This document shows positions 26,883-36,384 of a stretch of DNA of 64,000 nt, in pieces. The DNA lies in assembly GCF_050589705.1 (NCBI RefSeq), contig NZ_JBNGOT010000008.1:124001-188000 (forward strand), read 5' to 3'. Below the pieces are notes generated by a model. That model saw nothing but the letters and a program-made list of their open reading frames with translations, made no database searches and had not been told where the DNA came from. This DNA comes from Sunxiuqinia rutila (GTDB lineage Bacteria; Bacteroidota; Bacteroidia; Bacteroidales; Prolixibacteraceae). Within the stretch, counting starts at the first letter, position 1. Each line of letters begins with the position of its first letter. Both the position numbers and the translations under genes were made by a program.

Positions 26883-27491
26883 ATGACAGCAAAAATAGAA
26901 GTAAGCCCGGAGATTAAAGGACTGATTTTTGACCTGGATGGTACCATCTCCGATACCATGCCAATTCATTACATCGCTTGGAGAAATGCGGCAGCCCGCT
27001 ACGGCATCGATTTTACCACCGAGCTGTTTGAGCAGCTGGCCGGCATTCCGCTCTACCCAACTGTTGAAAAGCTGAATGAGCTCTTCAACAAAAACATCGA
27101 TCCCCGGGAAATGGGCGATGCCAAAGAACAGGAATACGAAGACAACATGCACCAAGCGCGTCCGGTAGAACCGGTAATGGAAGTAATCCGTCGCTATCAT
27201 GGCCAATTGCCCATGGCTGTTGGAACCGGTGGTGGCCGCCAAATTTCGCAAAAAGCCATGCGCCTGGTGGGTGTCGATCAATACATCAATAAACTGGTTT
27301 CGGCCGACGATGTTACTCACCACAAACCCCACCCGGAAACCTTTTTGAAATGTGCCGAGCTGATTGGTATTGATCCCAAAGACTGCCTCGTATTTGAAGA
27401 TGGCGTACTGGGAATTCAAGCCGCCCAAACCGCCGGCATGCACGTAGTGGACGTCACCCAATACTACCAGGTAACCATTGGACAGGAGTAG
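26883..27491 (+). CDS. HAD-family sugar phosphatase, YqaB/beta-phosphoglucomutase-like
   Basis: 202 residues from the ATG at 26883; a TTG start at 26844 lies inside the promoter and is rejected. HAD motifs: FDLDGTISDT (nucleophile and acid/base aspartates), VGTGGGRQ (motif II), KPHPETFL (motif III lysine) and FEDGVLGIQAA (motif IV). The cap-region HYIAWRNAA and the GTGGGR/HHKP spacing resemble E. coli YqaB, which dephosphorylates fructose 1-phosphate and 6-phosphogluconate; mutase activity is less likely but not excluded. Confidence 0.85.
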   Translation: MTAKIEVSPEIKGLIFDLDGTISDTMPIHYIAWRNAAARYGIDFTTELFEQLAGIPLYPTVEKLNELFNKNIDPREMGDAKEQEYEDNMHQARPVEPVMEVIRRYHGQLPMAVGTGGGRQISQKAMRLVGVDQYINKLVSADDVTHHKPHPETFLKCAELIGIDPKDCLVFEDGVLGIQAAQTAGMHVVDVTQYYQVTIGQE

Positions 27492-27700
27492 TTGATTGGG
27501 AGGAAGAAGAGCGTGGGGCAAAAAGCATGGAGCAGAGGGCAGAGTGCATGGAGCAAAGCGTTAAGATTGAAGACGAACGTTCCAACCACTGTTCACTGAT
27601 CACCGTTCACCGTTCACCGATCACCAGTAAAGAGTGCAAAGAGCAGGGAGCAGAGAACGATGCCAACTCAGGAACTTTTGAAGACAGGAACTCAACTCCA
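27492..27700 (+). repeat. Purine-rich interspersed repeat, copy 2
   Basis: Words such as GCATGGAGCAGAGGGCAGAG and AAAGAGCAGGGAGCAGAG recur, interrupted by a CGTTCACCGTTCACCGATCA-type tandem at 27600-27620. It belongs to the family at 19540-19741, 28766-28800 and 30884-31100. A 71-aa frame here is compositional. Confidence 0.65.
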
Positions 27701-27766
27701 GGCAGATTGATTAACTTTAGGGGCAAATCCGTTTATCAATAACCAGACATTCAAACAACGCCAACG

Positions 27767-28765
27767 ATGAAATCAAAACTTATTCTACTTGCTCTTGTCG
27801 TCCTTGTCATTAGTGCCTGTCAACCTAACCCGCTGACCAAAAGGGCAACCCTTGTTTTCTACAATGTTGAAAACCTGTTTGACACCATCAATGATCCGGG
27901 CATTAACGATGAAGAGTTTTTGCCGGATGCGGAGAAAAAGTGGAATAGCGAACGATACACGAAAAAACTGGAAGACCTAAGCCGGGTGCTTGGGGCGGTT
28001 AACCCCGAAGAACTTCCTGAAATTATTGGTCTGTGCGAAGTTGAAAATCGTCAGGTGGTTGAAGATTTGGCGGCAACAGTTCCGCTGGCTGAGGGCAAAT
28101 ACCAAACAGTTCATATCGACAGTCCCGACAAGCGCGGCATTGATGTGGCCCTGCTTTTCAGAAGAGGTGCATTTAAACTGATTCATCACGAAGCCCTGCC
28201 CGTTGATCCGGGCTTCGAAACCCGGGACATCCTTCACGTATATGGCAAGCTGGGAAAGGATAAAATACACCTGTTTGTCAATCACTGGCCTTCGCGCTGG
28301 GGTGGACTAAAAAAATCGCAGCCCAACCGGCTGGTCGCTGCGCAAACGCTCAAAACCAAAGTGGACGAGCTGTTGGCTGCTGACCCCGAAGCCAAGATTA
28401 TCATTATGGGCGATATGAATGACGAGCCAGACAACAAAAGCCTGGCCGAAGTGCTGAATGCCCGGGCGCCCAACACTCAGGCCGAACTCTATAACCTGAT
28501 GATTCCACTGGATGAACAGCAAAAAGGGAGTTATTTCTACCGCGGCAACTGGAACATGTTGGACAACCTGGTTGTTTCAGCTTCGGTACTTCGCGGAAAA
28601 GGATTTATTGTTACCGACCAGCTGGGACAAGTTTTTCAGCAGGAATGGATGGAATACCGGAACAAGAACGGACAGGTATCGCCCAACCGGACCTACGGTG
28701 GCCCCAACTATTACGGCGGCATTTCCGACCACTTTCCGGTTTATCTTCAACTGAACTGGCAATAG
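27767..28765 (+). CDS. Endonuclease/exonuclease/phosphatase-fold lipoprotein
   Basis: 332 residues with an N-terminal lipoprotein signal (LVVLVISAC, cysteine 18), so it is exported and membrane-anchored. EEP-fold motifs in order: VFYNVENLFD, GLCEVENR (metal-binding Glu), DKRGIDVALLFRR, NHWPSRWGG (catalytic His), IIMGDMNDEPDN (Asp/Asn) and ISDHFPVY (C-terminal His). It could hydrolyse extracellular nucleic acid or a phosphodiester/phosphomonoester; substrate undecided. Flanked on both sides by purine-rich repeat copies. Confidence 0.87.
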   Translation: MKSKLILLALVVLVISACQPNPLTKRATLVFYNVENLFDTINDPGINDEEFLPDAEKKWNSERYTKKLEDLSRVLGAVNPEELPEIIGLCEVENRQVVEDLAATVPLAEGKYQTVHIDSPDKRGIDVALLFRRGAFKLIHHEALPVDPGFETRDILHVYGKLGKDKIHLFVNHWPSRWGGLKKSQPNRLVAAQTLKTKVDELLAADPEAKIIIMGDMNDEPDNKSLAEVLNARAPNTQAELYNLMIPLDEQQKGSYFYRGNWNMLDNLVVSASVLRGKGFIVTDQLGQVFQQEWMEYRNKNGQVSPNRTYGGPNYYGGISDHFPVYLQLNWQ

Positions 28766-28800
28766 CCAAAACGGAGAAAGGAAACCGGAGGACGGAAGCA
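28766..28800 (+). repeat. Purine-rich interspersed repeat, short copy
   Basis: GGAGAAAGGAAACCGGAGGA resembles GGAGACAGGAAACCGGAGGA at 31030-31049. It is a truncated member of the family in the gap before uvrB. Confidence 0.5.
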
Positions 28801-28862
28801 TTAAAACAGGAATTGAGCATTTTTCAGCAATTCAGAAACGTAGCATTTAGGACAGACAGAAG

Positions 28863-30881
28863 ATGGATTTAAAAGTAGTTTCACCCTATGAACCAACCGG
28901 GGATCAACCCGAAGCAATTAAACAACTGGCAGCCGGCATCCGTCAGGGAGAACGCAACCAGACTCTTTTAGGGGTAACCGGATCAGGAAAAACATTCACC
29001 ATGGCTAAAGTGATTGAGGAGGTGCAGCGCCCTACCCTCATCCTGAGCCACAACAAAACGCTGGCCGCCCAGCTGTACAGCGAGATGAAGCAGTTTTTCC
29101 CCGACAATGCGGTGGAATACTTTGTATCTTATTACGACTATTACCAGCCCGAAGCTTACCTGCCCACCACCGATACGTACATTGAAAAAGACCTTTCCAT
29201 CAACGAGGATATTGAGAAGCTGCGACTCAGTACCACCTCTGCCCTGCTGTCCGGAAGGCGTGATGTAGTGGTGGTTTCATCGGTTTCCTGCCTCTACGGT
29301 ATTGGAAACCCCGAAGATTTCCATGCTAACGTAACCAGCGTCAGCGTTGGCGAAACACTCAACCGCAACCAGTTTCTACATAAGCTGGTTGATGCGCTTT
29401 ACTCCCGCAATGAAGCCGACTTCAAGCGGGGGAACTTCCGGGTGAAAGGCGACACTATTGATATTTTCCTGGCCTATGATGATAAAGCGATCCGCGTGGT
29501 TTTTTGGGGAGATGAAATTGAGGAAATCTACAGCTTCGATCCAACAGACGGAACCACCATTGATGAGCTGGAAACAGCCATCATCTACCCGGCCAATATT
29601 TTTGTCACCACCAAGGAACGCATGAAGTCGGCCATCCACCAAATTCAGGATGATCTTCTTAAGCAAGTCGATTTTTTCAAGGAAATCGGAAAGCCATTGG
29701 AAGCCAAACGTATTTTAGAACGGGTGGAATACGACATGGAAATGATGCGCGAACTGGGCTACTGCCCCGGTGTTGAAAACTACTCGCGCTATTTCGATGG
29801 ACGAGCGGCAGGCACACGCCCCTTCTGCCTGCTGGATTATTTCCCGGACGATTTCCTGACCATCCTGGATGAAAGCCATGTGACGATTCCCCAAATCCGC
29901 GCCATGTATGGGGGTGACCATTCGCGCAAAATCAATCTGGTGGAATACGGGTTCCGGCTTCCGGCAGCCATCGACAACCGCCCGCTGAAATTTGAAGAAT
30001 TTGAGGACCTGGTCAACCAAACACTTTATGTTAGCGCCACGCCAGCCGACTACGAACTGGAAAAATCGGAAGGGGTGGTTGTTGAGCAGATCATTCGCCC
30101 CACCGGACTGCTTGACCCAATCATTGACGTACGTCCTTCGGCCAACCAGATTGATGACCTGATTCATGAAATCAACCTGCGCATTGAAAAGAACGAGCGC
30201 ATACTGGTAACCACACTTACCAAACGTATGGCTGAAGAGCTCAGCAAATACCTGATCAACATGGGGATTAAAACGCGCTACATCCACTCCGACATCGACA
30301 CGATGGAGCGCATTGAGATTCTGGAAGAACTGCGCAATGGCGGCTTTCATGTGCTGGTCGGCATCAACCTGCTTCGGGAAGGGCTCGACCTGCCGGAGGT
30401 TTCGCTTGTCGCCATTATCGATGCCGACAAGGAAGGCTTCCTGCGTTCGGAACGCTCACTCACCCAAACAGCGGGGCGTGCGGCCCGAAACCTCAACGGC
30501 ATGGTCATTATGTATGCCGACAAGATTACCGACTCGATGCAAAAAACCATCGACTCCACCAATTACCGACGCACCAAGCAAATACGCTACAACGAGGAGC
30601 ATGGCATTACGCCCAAAGCCATCGTTAAACCCACACGCGAAATCATCGGCTACGAGTACCGCAACAGCAAGCAGAAAGAATATGCAGGCGGAGCAAGTCA
30701 TCCGGATGTTGCAGCCGACCCGGTTGTTCAGTATATGAGCCCGGAGGCCCTGGAAAAAACCATTGAAAAAACGAAAAAAGAAATGCAGGCTGCTGCGAAA
30801 GAACTTGACTTTATTGAGGCTGCCCGCCTGCGCGATGAGATGTATCGCCTGCAGGAAATTTTGAAAGAGAAGAAAAAGTAA
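28863..30881 (+). CDS. uvrB: Excinuclease ABC subunit B
   Basis: Damage-verifying helicase-like subunit of nucleotide excision repair. 672 residues, the usual length. Walker A GVTGSGKTFTMAK (about 38-50), the beta-hairpin region SYYDYYQPEAYLP, LDESHVTIPQ (motif II), GINLLREGLDLPE and QTAGRAARN (helicase motifs V/VI), and a C-terminal UVR motif (ELDFIEAARLRDEMYRLQ) for contact with UvrC. Purine-rich repeats flank it on both sides. Confidence 0.97.
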   Translation: MDLKVVSPYEPTGDQPEAIKQLAAGIRQGERNQTLLGVTGSGKTFTMAKVIEEVQRPTLILSHNKTLAAQLYSEMKQFFPDNAVEYFVSYYDYYQPEAYLPTTDTYIEKDLSINEDIEKLRLSTTSALLSGRRDVVVVSSVSCLYGIGNPEDFHANVTSVSVGETLNRNQFLHKLVDALYSRNEADFKRGNFRVKGDTIDIFLAYDDKAIRVVFWGDEIEEIYSFDPTDGTTIDELETAIIYPANIFVTTKERMKSAIHQIQDDLLKQVDFFKEIGKPLEAKRILERVEYDMEMMRELGYCPGVENYSRYFDGRAAGTRPFCLLDYFPDDFLTILDESHVTIPQIRAMYGGDHSRKINLVEYGFRLPAAIDNRPLKFEEFEDLVNQTLYVSATPADYELEKSEGVVVEQIIRPTGLLDPIIDVRPSANQIDDLIHEINLRIEKNERILVTTLTKRMAEELSKYLINMGIKTRYIHSDIDTMERIEILEELRNGGFHVLVGINLLREGLDLPEVSLVAIIDADKEGFLRSERSLTQTAGRAARNLNGMVIMYADKITDSMQKTIDSTNYRRTKQIRYNEEHGITPKAIVKPTREIIGYEYRNSKQKEYAGGASHPDVAADPVVQYMSPEALEKTIEKTKKEMQAAAKELDFIEAARLRDEMYRLQEILKEKKK

Positions 30882-30883
30882 GG

Positions 30884-31100
30884 GCAGAGAGCCAAGAGCA
30901 AAGGGCATGGGGCGAAGAGGAGAATGGAAACAGGAAGCCGGAGGAAGGATTGTCGGATATTCAGACTTTCAGATTTCTGAAAACCAAACACAAAGAGCCA
31001 AGAGCGAAGCGCATTAGGCCAAGAGAAGAATGGAGACAGGAAACCGGAGGAAGGATTGTCAGATATTCGGATTTCTGGATTTTCAGAATATTGAACTCCA
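30884..31100 (+). repeat. Purine-rich interspersed repeat, copy 3 (two tandem sub-units)
   Basis: Two sub-units of about 110-120 bp: a GAGCCAAGAGC-type purine run, then GGAAACAGGAAGCCGGAGGA (about 30925) or GGAGACAGGAAACCGGAGGA (about 31030), then GGATTGTCGGATATTCAG or GGATTGTCAGATATTCGG, then a TTTCTGGATT-type tail. The minus-strand reading of 19540-19741 has the same order, which defines the family. Confidence 0.7.
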
Positions 31101-31125
31101 GATACTGTACTCCGCCCACCAGCAA

Positions 31126-31569
31126 TTACTTCTTCTGCAAGCGCATTTCGAGATATTTCGAGCTGAAGCCCAGCTTTTCATACAGGCGACGTGCCGGATT
31201 ATCCGGCTCCACATGCAAAGCAATGTTTCCTTCCGCCTGCTGAATGGCCGCCTCCATCAACTGCCGGCCAAGACCCTGCCCACGGTGTTCGTTATGCGTG
31301 GCAATATACACCAGAATATTCTCCGGAATATAATCCTTCATCCCGGTTTGATTAATCACCACTGCCCCAACTAGCTGCCCGGCATCATAAGCCCCAAGTA
31401 CAAAACCGCCAAACGATGGATACACCTTCAAAGCATAATCCATGGCTTTTTCAATGTCGTTCTTCGGATCTCCAAAATTCTCCAGATGATGGTATAAAAA
31501 ATCCAGCACCCGGCTCTTTTCTTCCCGGCTTGGCTGATTGGTTTCCGTAAAAAATTTCAATTCAATCAT
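31126..31569 (-). CDS. GNAT-family N-acetyltransferase
   Basis: 147 residues. The acetyl-CoA-binding motif A is visible as HRGQGLGRQLMEAAI, preceded by the ILVYIATH strand and followed by ALHVEPDNPARRLYEKLGF, the usual GNAT end. Acetylates an unknown amine. Monocistronic between the repeat cluster after uvrB and the ammonium-transport operon. Confidence 0.88.
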   Translation of the reverse strand: MIELKFFTETNQPSREEKSRVLDFLYHHLENFGDPKNDIEKAMDYALKVYPSFGGFVLGAYDAGQLVGAVVINQTGMKDYIPENILVYIATHNEHRGQGLGRQLMEAAIQQAEGNIALHVEPDNPARRLYEKLGFSSKYLEMRLQKK

Positions 31570-31643
31570 GGTTTGGTTTTAATCATTCAACTACACCAAC
31601 GGCTACTTCAGCAAAAAGTTGAATAAAATTGACAGCCAAAGAA

Positions 31644-31670
31644 AAGGGCCTGCCAGACAGGCAGACCCTT
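31644..31670 (-). terminator. Hairpin after amt
   Basis: AAGGGCCTGCC faces GGCAGACCCTT around a 5-nt loop (one mismatch), about 35 nt after the amt stop on the minus strand. The following minus-strand sequence (TTTTCTTTGG) is T-rich, so it can act as the terminator of the TorF-PII-Amt unit. Confidence 0.7.
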
Positions 31671-31705
31671 GAGAAAGCTACAGACTTTGAAGGCTGAAGA
31701 AACTA

Positions 31706-32938
31706 TTAATTGTAGGCACTTTCTCCATGTTCATAAACATCAAGGCCTTCTTCCTCGATGCGTTTAGACACCCGGAGGATTTTGGCTTTTTTCAGGATAT
31801 AGAATAAAACCAAACCACATCCGAACGCCCAAACAAAGAAGGCAAGTACGCCAATAGCCTGAATTCCCAGCAAGCCGGCGCCATGCCCGTAAAACAAGCC
31901 TTCTGAAGTTGAAAACAAGCCAACGGCCAGGGTTCCCAGTGCACCACTAATACCATGCACCGAGATCGCTCCAACCGGGTCGTCAATCTTCAGAACTTTA
32001 TCAAAAAACTCAACCGCAAAAGGCAACACCACTCCAGCCATGGTACCAATCAAAACGGCCCCCACCGGATCAACGGCATCACAACCGGCAGTAATGGCTA
32101 CCAGACCGGCAAGAGCGCCGTTCAACGAAATGGAAAGCGCCGGCCGCTTGTAGCGAAACCAGGAAACCAACATAGCCACCACTGCACCCGCCGCTGCGGC
32201 CAGGTTGGTTGTTACAGCAATGTGCCCAAGTGCCACGGCATTTTCGGTTCCGGCGGCTGCCAGCTGCGAGCCCGGGTTAAAGCCAAACCAGCCAAACCAC
32301 AGGATAAAAACCCCTAAAGCGCCTAAGGCCAGGTTATGTCCCGGAATAGCTTTAGCCTTGCCATCTTTCCCGTATTTGCCAATACGCGGACCAATGATGG
32401 CAGCACCAGCCAATCCCAACCAGGCCCCCACCGAGTGCACAATAGACGAGCCGGCAAAATCGTGAAACCCCAGCTGGCTCAACCAGCCACCACCCCAAGT
32501 CCAGTGCCCTGAGATCGGGTAAACAAAAATCGTAATCACAACGCTAAAAATCAGGTAAGCCTTAAATTCAGTCCGTTCAGCCACGGCCCCCGACACAATC
32601 GTTGCGGCCGTTGCGGCAAAAACAGTTTGAAAAAACAGGTCAGTATAGTCCGAATAGTTCTCGCCAAATCCTTCACTCATAAAGAATAAGTCGGGTGTCC
32701 CAATCAAACCTCCAAGCGAGTCTCCATACATCAGGGTAAATCCAATAAACCAATAGAGCAAGGAGCCAATGGAAAAGTCCATCAAGTTCTTCATCAAAAT
32801 GTTCGCAGTATTCTTCGAGCGGGTAAAACCAGCCTCCACCATTGCAAAACCAGGCTGCATAAACATCACCATAAACCCTGCAATCAGTAACCACATATTG
32901 TCGATGCCTATTTGTAGGCCTTGTAAAGTTTCATCCAT
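31706..32938 (-). CDS. amt: Ammonium transporter
   Basis: Channel-like NH4+/NH3 transporter in the cytoplasmic membrane, 410 residues with about 11 hydrophobic helices. The twin pore histidines are visible in GSSIVHSVGAWLG and GAISVHGISGALG; the family signature region DFAGSSIVHSVGA is intact. The C-terminal cytoplasmic tail (KKAKILRVSKRIEEEGLDVYEHGESAYN, here cited in parts) is of the type contacted by PII. Gene order TorF-like porin, PII, amt on the minus strand points to ammonium uptake under nitrogen limitation. Confidence 0.95.
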   Translation of the reverse strand: MDETLQGLQIGIDNMWLLIAGFMVMFMQPGFAMVEAGFTRSKNTANILMKNLMDFSIGSLLYWFIGFTLMYGDSLGGLIGTPDLFFMSEGFGENYSDYTDLFFQTVFAATAATIVSGAVAERTEFKAYLIFSVVITIFVYPISGHWTWGGGWLSQLGFHDFAGSSIVHSVGAWLGLAGAAIIGPRIGKYGKDGKAKAIPGHNLALGALGVFILWFGWFGFNPGSQLAAAGTENAVALGHIAVTTNLAAAAGAVVAMLVSWFRYKRPALSISLNGALAGLVAITAGCDAVDPVGAVLIGTMAGVVLPFAVEFFDKVLKIDDPVGAISVHGISGALGTLAVGLFSTSEGLFYGHGAGLLGIQAIGVLAFFVWAFGCGLVLFYILKKAKILRVSKRIEEEGLDVYEHGESAYN

Positions 32939-32959
32939 GATTGTTTTGTTTTAGGGTTA

Positions 32960-33316
32960 TTACTCTTCTTTGCCTTTGATGAATAAGGACTCATCACCAA
33001 ACTCTCCGGTGCGTATGCGGTACGACTCTTCAATGTTTGAAATGAATATCTTACCATCGCCAATCTCGCCGGTTCGTCCGGCTTGCATAATGGCCAACAC
33101 CGTTTTTTCCACATTTTTATCGCGTACAATAATGGAGAGGATCGTCCGCTCAATCGTGCTGGTATCGTAAACAACACCCCGATAAGCGCGCTCTTGCCGG
33201 GTTTGTCCAACGCCACGGACATCCCAGAAAGAGAAGAACTCAATGCCTGCTTCATGAAGCGCTTCAGTCACTTCATCAAACTTGGTTTTTCTAATAATTG
33301 CTTCAATCTTTTTCAT
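32960..33316 (-). CDS. glnK: PII nitrogen-regulatory protein
   Basis: 118-residue trimeric signal protein that senses 2-oxoglutarate and ATP/ADP and blocks Amt when nitrogen is plentiful. N-terminus KKIEAIIRKTKFDEVTEAL, T-loop region GVGQTRQERAYRGVVYD (tyrosines at both positions where uridylylation-type sites occur) and the C-terminal TGEIGDGKIFISNIEESYRIRTGE signature (cited in parts). 21 nt upstream of amt, the standard glnK-amt pairing. Confidence 0.93.
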   Translation of the reverse strand: MKKIEAIIRKTKFDEVTEALHEAGIEFFSFWDVRGVGQTRQERAYRGVVYDTSTIERTILSIIVRDKNVEKTVLAIMQAGRTGEIGDGKIFISNIEESYRIRTGEFGDESLFIKGKEE

Positions 33317-33333
33317 CTCTATCGAATTTTGTT

Positions 33334-33984
33334 TTATAATGAAATGCCTACAACAATGTGAAACTGCTCAGAAGAAGGATTCAAAATGGCTGTTCCGGTA
33401 ACAGGAAGTGAGAAGGAGTCTGTAATTTTGATTTCTTTCGAAGTGCCTACACCAATATTACAAACATTGAAATTGCCATTTGTCGTATAAGCCCCGTCAC
33501 CTGCCCCCAAGGTTAAAGCCAGTTTTCCAACGTTCAGACCGGCCTCCAGGTAAACATCGCTCACATCTGTGGCATCCGAGCCAATCATGTAAGCCGCCAG
33601 GAAAGAGAAGTCACCCAATTCCAGTCCAACCATTGTCTCAAAAAAGTGGGAATCACCATTGAAATAATCCGTTCCCGGGAAGTAATAGTCCGTAACCGTA
33701 AAAGACAAAGCCGCTCCCTCACTCAAATCAAACCCGTAACTGACATATAAGTCAGCCTCCGCCGCTTCATCATCGGTAAACCCGTATGAGCCCCAGGCCC
33801 CAAGCGCAAAACCGCCGGTACTATACTCCGCCCAAGGTTGAATAGCCGGACCTGTTCCGAATTTCGTTCCACGCCACACATAGCTTGAAACAAAGTCTGC
33901 CCCGGTATCCCAGTCCTGAGCTTGTAAATTTCCAGCCAGTGTTATTGCCAATACAAAAACGGGAAGTAATCGTAATTTTTTCAT
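33334..33984 (-). CDS. TorF-like putative outer-membrane porin
   Basis: 216 residues: signal peptide (about 1-22, ending LQAQ), then alternating amphipathic strands rich in Y, F, G and aromatic girdle residues (WRGTKFGTGPAIQPWAEYST, GSYGFTDDEAAEADLYVSYG) and a C-terminal HIVVGISL strand. This matches the TorF family of beta-barrels often found with ammonium-transport genes in Bacteroidota. It leads the TorF-PII-Amt unit and would give outer-membrane passage for ammonium or another nitrogen source (inference). Confidence 0.78.
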   Translation of the reverse strand: MKKLRLLPVFVLAITLAGNLQAQDWDTGADFVSSYVWRGTKFGTGPAIQPWAEYSTGGFALGAWGSYGFTDDEAAEADLYVSYGFDLSEGAALSFTVTDYYFPGTDYFNGDSHFFETMVGLELGDFSFLAAYMIGSDATDVSDVYLEAGLNVGKLALTLGAGDGAYTTNGNFNVCNIGVGTSKEIKITDSFSLPVTGTAILNPSSEQFHIVVGISL

Positions 33985-34723
33985 GATTCTAAAATTTAAT
34001 GGTTTTACAATTTTTCATTTGATCTACTTTGGTGTGTACTTGCTATGGCGTGTAATTCTGAAAAAGTCTCTTTTTTTGAACATGACCCCCTATTTTTTGT
34101 GGTCTCTCATTCAAAAGTATGCCTATTTCGAGAACACACCCCAAATCCAGACAGGGTTGACCTCATATTTAATGCTCAATTAACATCACAACCCCCTATT
34201 TCGGAGGGGGTTAATCTTGAAAAATCATTGTTTTTATGGAAATATGTCAGATTATGGAGGGGTAGACAGAAAAAATATCGTTTTTTAGACACAATGGACA
34301 ACAAGCAACAAGAAAAATGACATTTTAACACTTTTCAACTCACAATGACAACACCAAGACATCCATGCCTTGCTCGAGCATTCAAAATGACACAAAAGAC
34401 AAATAGAAACCACCCATTTGCTAAAAACCACTCCAATTCACCCGCTTTATGATGGCACTAAAAGCAATTCCGAAGAAACCCCATCAGGCAGAAACCTAAC
34501 AAGCAAACTCGTATACTATATATTAATGTATACCCTTCGCGCTCGTCATCCTTCAACTTAAAGCCAGGCCAAGCCTGAGGGGAAAGACTATTTTTCAAGG
34601 AAGCCAGAATAGGACTATTGGGAAAAAAGTAATTAATTTGTAGTTTCTTTCTTTCACAGAATAAATTGATTCGTGCTTGTCCAGTGATGACCAGCACCAA
34701 GTAACTCGCTAATTTTTTATTGT
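33985..34723. other. 739-bp intergenic region between the TorF-PII-Amt operon and argH
   Basis: A minus-strand TACTTTTG (34112-34119) could be the -7 box of the TorF operon, giving a leader of about 120 nt. A hairpin AACCCCC/GGGGGTT lies at about 34188-34212, and the word ACCCCCTATTT occurs twice (about 34086 and 34190). GTATAC occurs on both sides of a TATATATTAAT core near 34510-34530. Open frames of 66-91 codons here show no conserved pattern and are not called. Confidence 0.45.
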
Positions 34724-36055
34724 ATGAAACTCTGGGACAAAGGTATATCTGTAAATAAACTCATCGAAGAATTCACCGTAGGCCAAGATCGCGAACTGGA
34801 TCTTTACCTGGCTAAGTTTGACATCCTGGGCTCCATGGCCCACACCAAAATGCTGCAATCAATCGGCTTACTAGAGCAGGATGAACTGGACCAGCTGCTT
34901 CAGGAAATGAAAGCGATTTACCAATTAGCCGAAAATGGCGAGTTCACCATCGAAGAAGGAGTTGAAGATGTACACTCTCAGGTAGAAGCCCTCCTGACTC
35001 AAAAACTGGGGGATGTTGGAAAGAAAATACACAGTGGCCGTTCCCGGAACGATCAGGTGTTACTTGACCTGAAACTTTATGCGCGCGACGAAATCCGCCA
35101 GCTGGTAGAGGCCAGCCAGGAATTGTTTTCCACCCTGATCGCCAAGGCCGACAAGCACAAAGAGCAACTAATGCCAGGCTACACCCACCTTCAGGTAGCC
35201 ATGCCTTCGTCGTTTGGTCTTTGGTTCAGCGCTTATGCCGAAAGCCTGGTTGACGACCTCACCCTGTTGCAGGCAGCCTTTAAAATTACCAACCAAAACC
35301 CACTGGGCTCAGCAGCCGGTTATGGTTCTTCATTCCCGCTCAACCGCGAGCTCACCACAGAGCTACTGGGCTTCGACTCGATGAACTACAATGTGGTTTA
35401 TGCCCAAATGGGACGGGGTAAAATGGAAAAAACAGTCGCCTTTGCCATTTCATCCATTGCGGCCACACTTTCGAAACTGGCCTTTGACACCTGCCTGTTC
35501 ATGAGCCAAAACTTTGGCTTTATCGGTCTGCCCGATGAACTGACGACCGGCTCAAGCATTATGCCTCACAAGAAAAACCCGGATGTTTTTGAGTTGATTC
35601 GTTCGCACTGCAACAAGCTGCAAGCACTTCCAAACCAAATTACCTTAATGACCAACAACCTGCCCAGCGGCTATTTCCGCGACCTGCAGATTATCAAGGA
35701 AGTCTTCCTGCCCGCTTTTCAGGAACTCATGAGCTGCATTAAAATTGCCAACTTTGCCATTAGTGAAATGACGATCAAGGAAAACATTCTGGAAGATGAT
35801 CGCTACCAATACCTGTTTAGTGTTGAAGATGTTAACCGACTGGTTCAGGAAGGAACTCCCTTCCGCGATGCCTACATTCAGATTGGCAAGCAGATTCAGC
35901 AGGGCGAATACACCCCCACCAGACAGGTGGCTCACACCCATGCCGGAAGCATCGGAAACCTGTGCCTTCCCGAGATTCAACAAAAAATGGAACAGATCAT
36001 AAATTCATTTAACTTTAAAAAGATGGATTTGGCAATCAAAAAGCTATTAAAATAG
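34724..36055 (+). CDS. argH: Argininosuccinate lyase
   Basis: Cleaves argininosuccinate to arginine and fumarate, the last step of arginine synthesis. 443 residues of the fumarase/aspartase superfamily. KIHSGRSRNDQV (substrate binding), TGSSIMPHKKNPD (signature loop with the catalytic serine) and PGYTHLQVAMP are visible. It stands alone, without other arg genes, between the ammonium and glutamate synthase units. Confidence 0.96.
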   Translation: MKLWDKGISVNKLIEEFTVGQDRELDLYLAKFDILGSMAHTKMLQSIGLLEQDELDQLLQEMKAIYQLAENGEFTIEEGVEDVHSQVEALLTQKLGDVGKKIHSGRSRNDQVLLDLKLYARDEIRQLVEASQELFSTLIAKADKHKEQLMPGYTHLQVAMPSSFGLWFSAYAESLVDDLTLLQAAFKITNQNPLGSAAGYGSSFPLNRELTTELLGFDSMNYNVVYAQMGRGKMEKTVAFAISSIAATLSKLAFDTCLFMSQNFGFIGLPDELTTGSSIMPHKKNPDVFELIRSHCNKLQALPNQITLMTNNLPSGYFRDLQIIKEVFLPAFQELMSCIKIANFAISEMTIKENILEDDRYQYLFSVEDVNRLVQEGTPFRDAYIQIGKQIQQGEYTPTRQVAHTHAGSIGNLCLPEIQQKMEQIINSFNFKKMDLAIKKLLK

Positions 36056-36384
36056 GGGTCAACTGTTAACTAAACGTTATTTCTAAAATCCTTTTAATTA
36101 CAAAATGACATTCGACCTTCACGCGTAAACACGGTGAATTCCACGTTTTTATATCACAAACTTTAAAAGAACAAAGGAATTTGTTCATGTTATCAAACAT
36201 GCAAAACAAAGCTAGCAATTGGATATCATTCAATTAATAGCTATTTTCGCTATCACTTCATAAGTATTTTGTGGGTTTTGCTTAGAGTTTTTAAGTAGCT
36301 GTAAATGGCTTCAATCTACTCGTGTTGTGTCCTGCTGTGAAAAGGCAAGACAAGGTGTGATAAAAACTTAAAAAAGGATATAGA
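36056..36384 (+). other. 329-bp leader region upstream of gltB
   Basis: No gene seen. TATTTTG near 36270 is a one-base-short match to the -7 box; CATGTT and AACATG near 36186-36200 form a small dyad. No terminator of normal strength follows argH. Confidence 0.35.

Noticed and set aside
27527..27742. 71-aa open frame after the HAD phosphatase gene
   Set aside because: Lies within the purine-rich interspersed repeat and its translation (repeated MEQ, E-rich) is compositional.
34029..34043. Possible sigma-54 promoter (TGG ... TTGC) upstream of the ammonium operon
   Set aside because: The GG and GC are separated by 9 rather than 10 nt, and the motif points to the plus strand, away from the minus-strand operon.
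34045..34320. 91-aa open frame
   Set aside because: Low-complexity, AT-rich leader sequence containing a GGGGG/CCCCC hairpin; no recognisable protein features.
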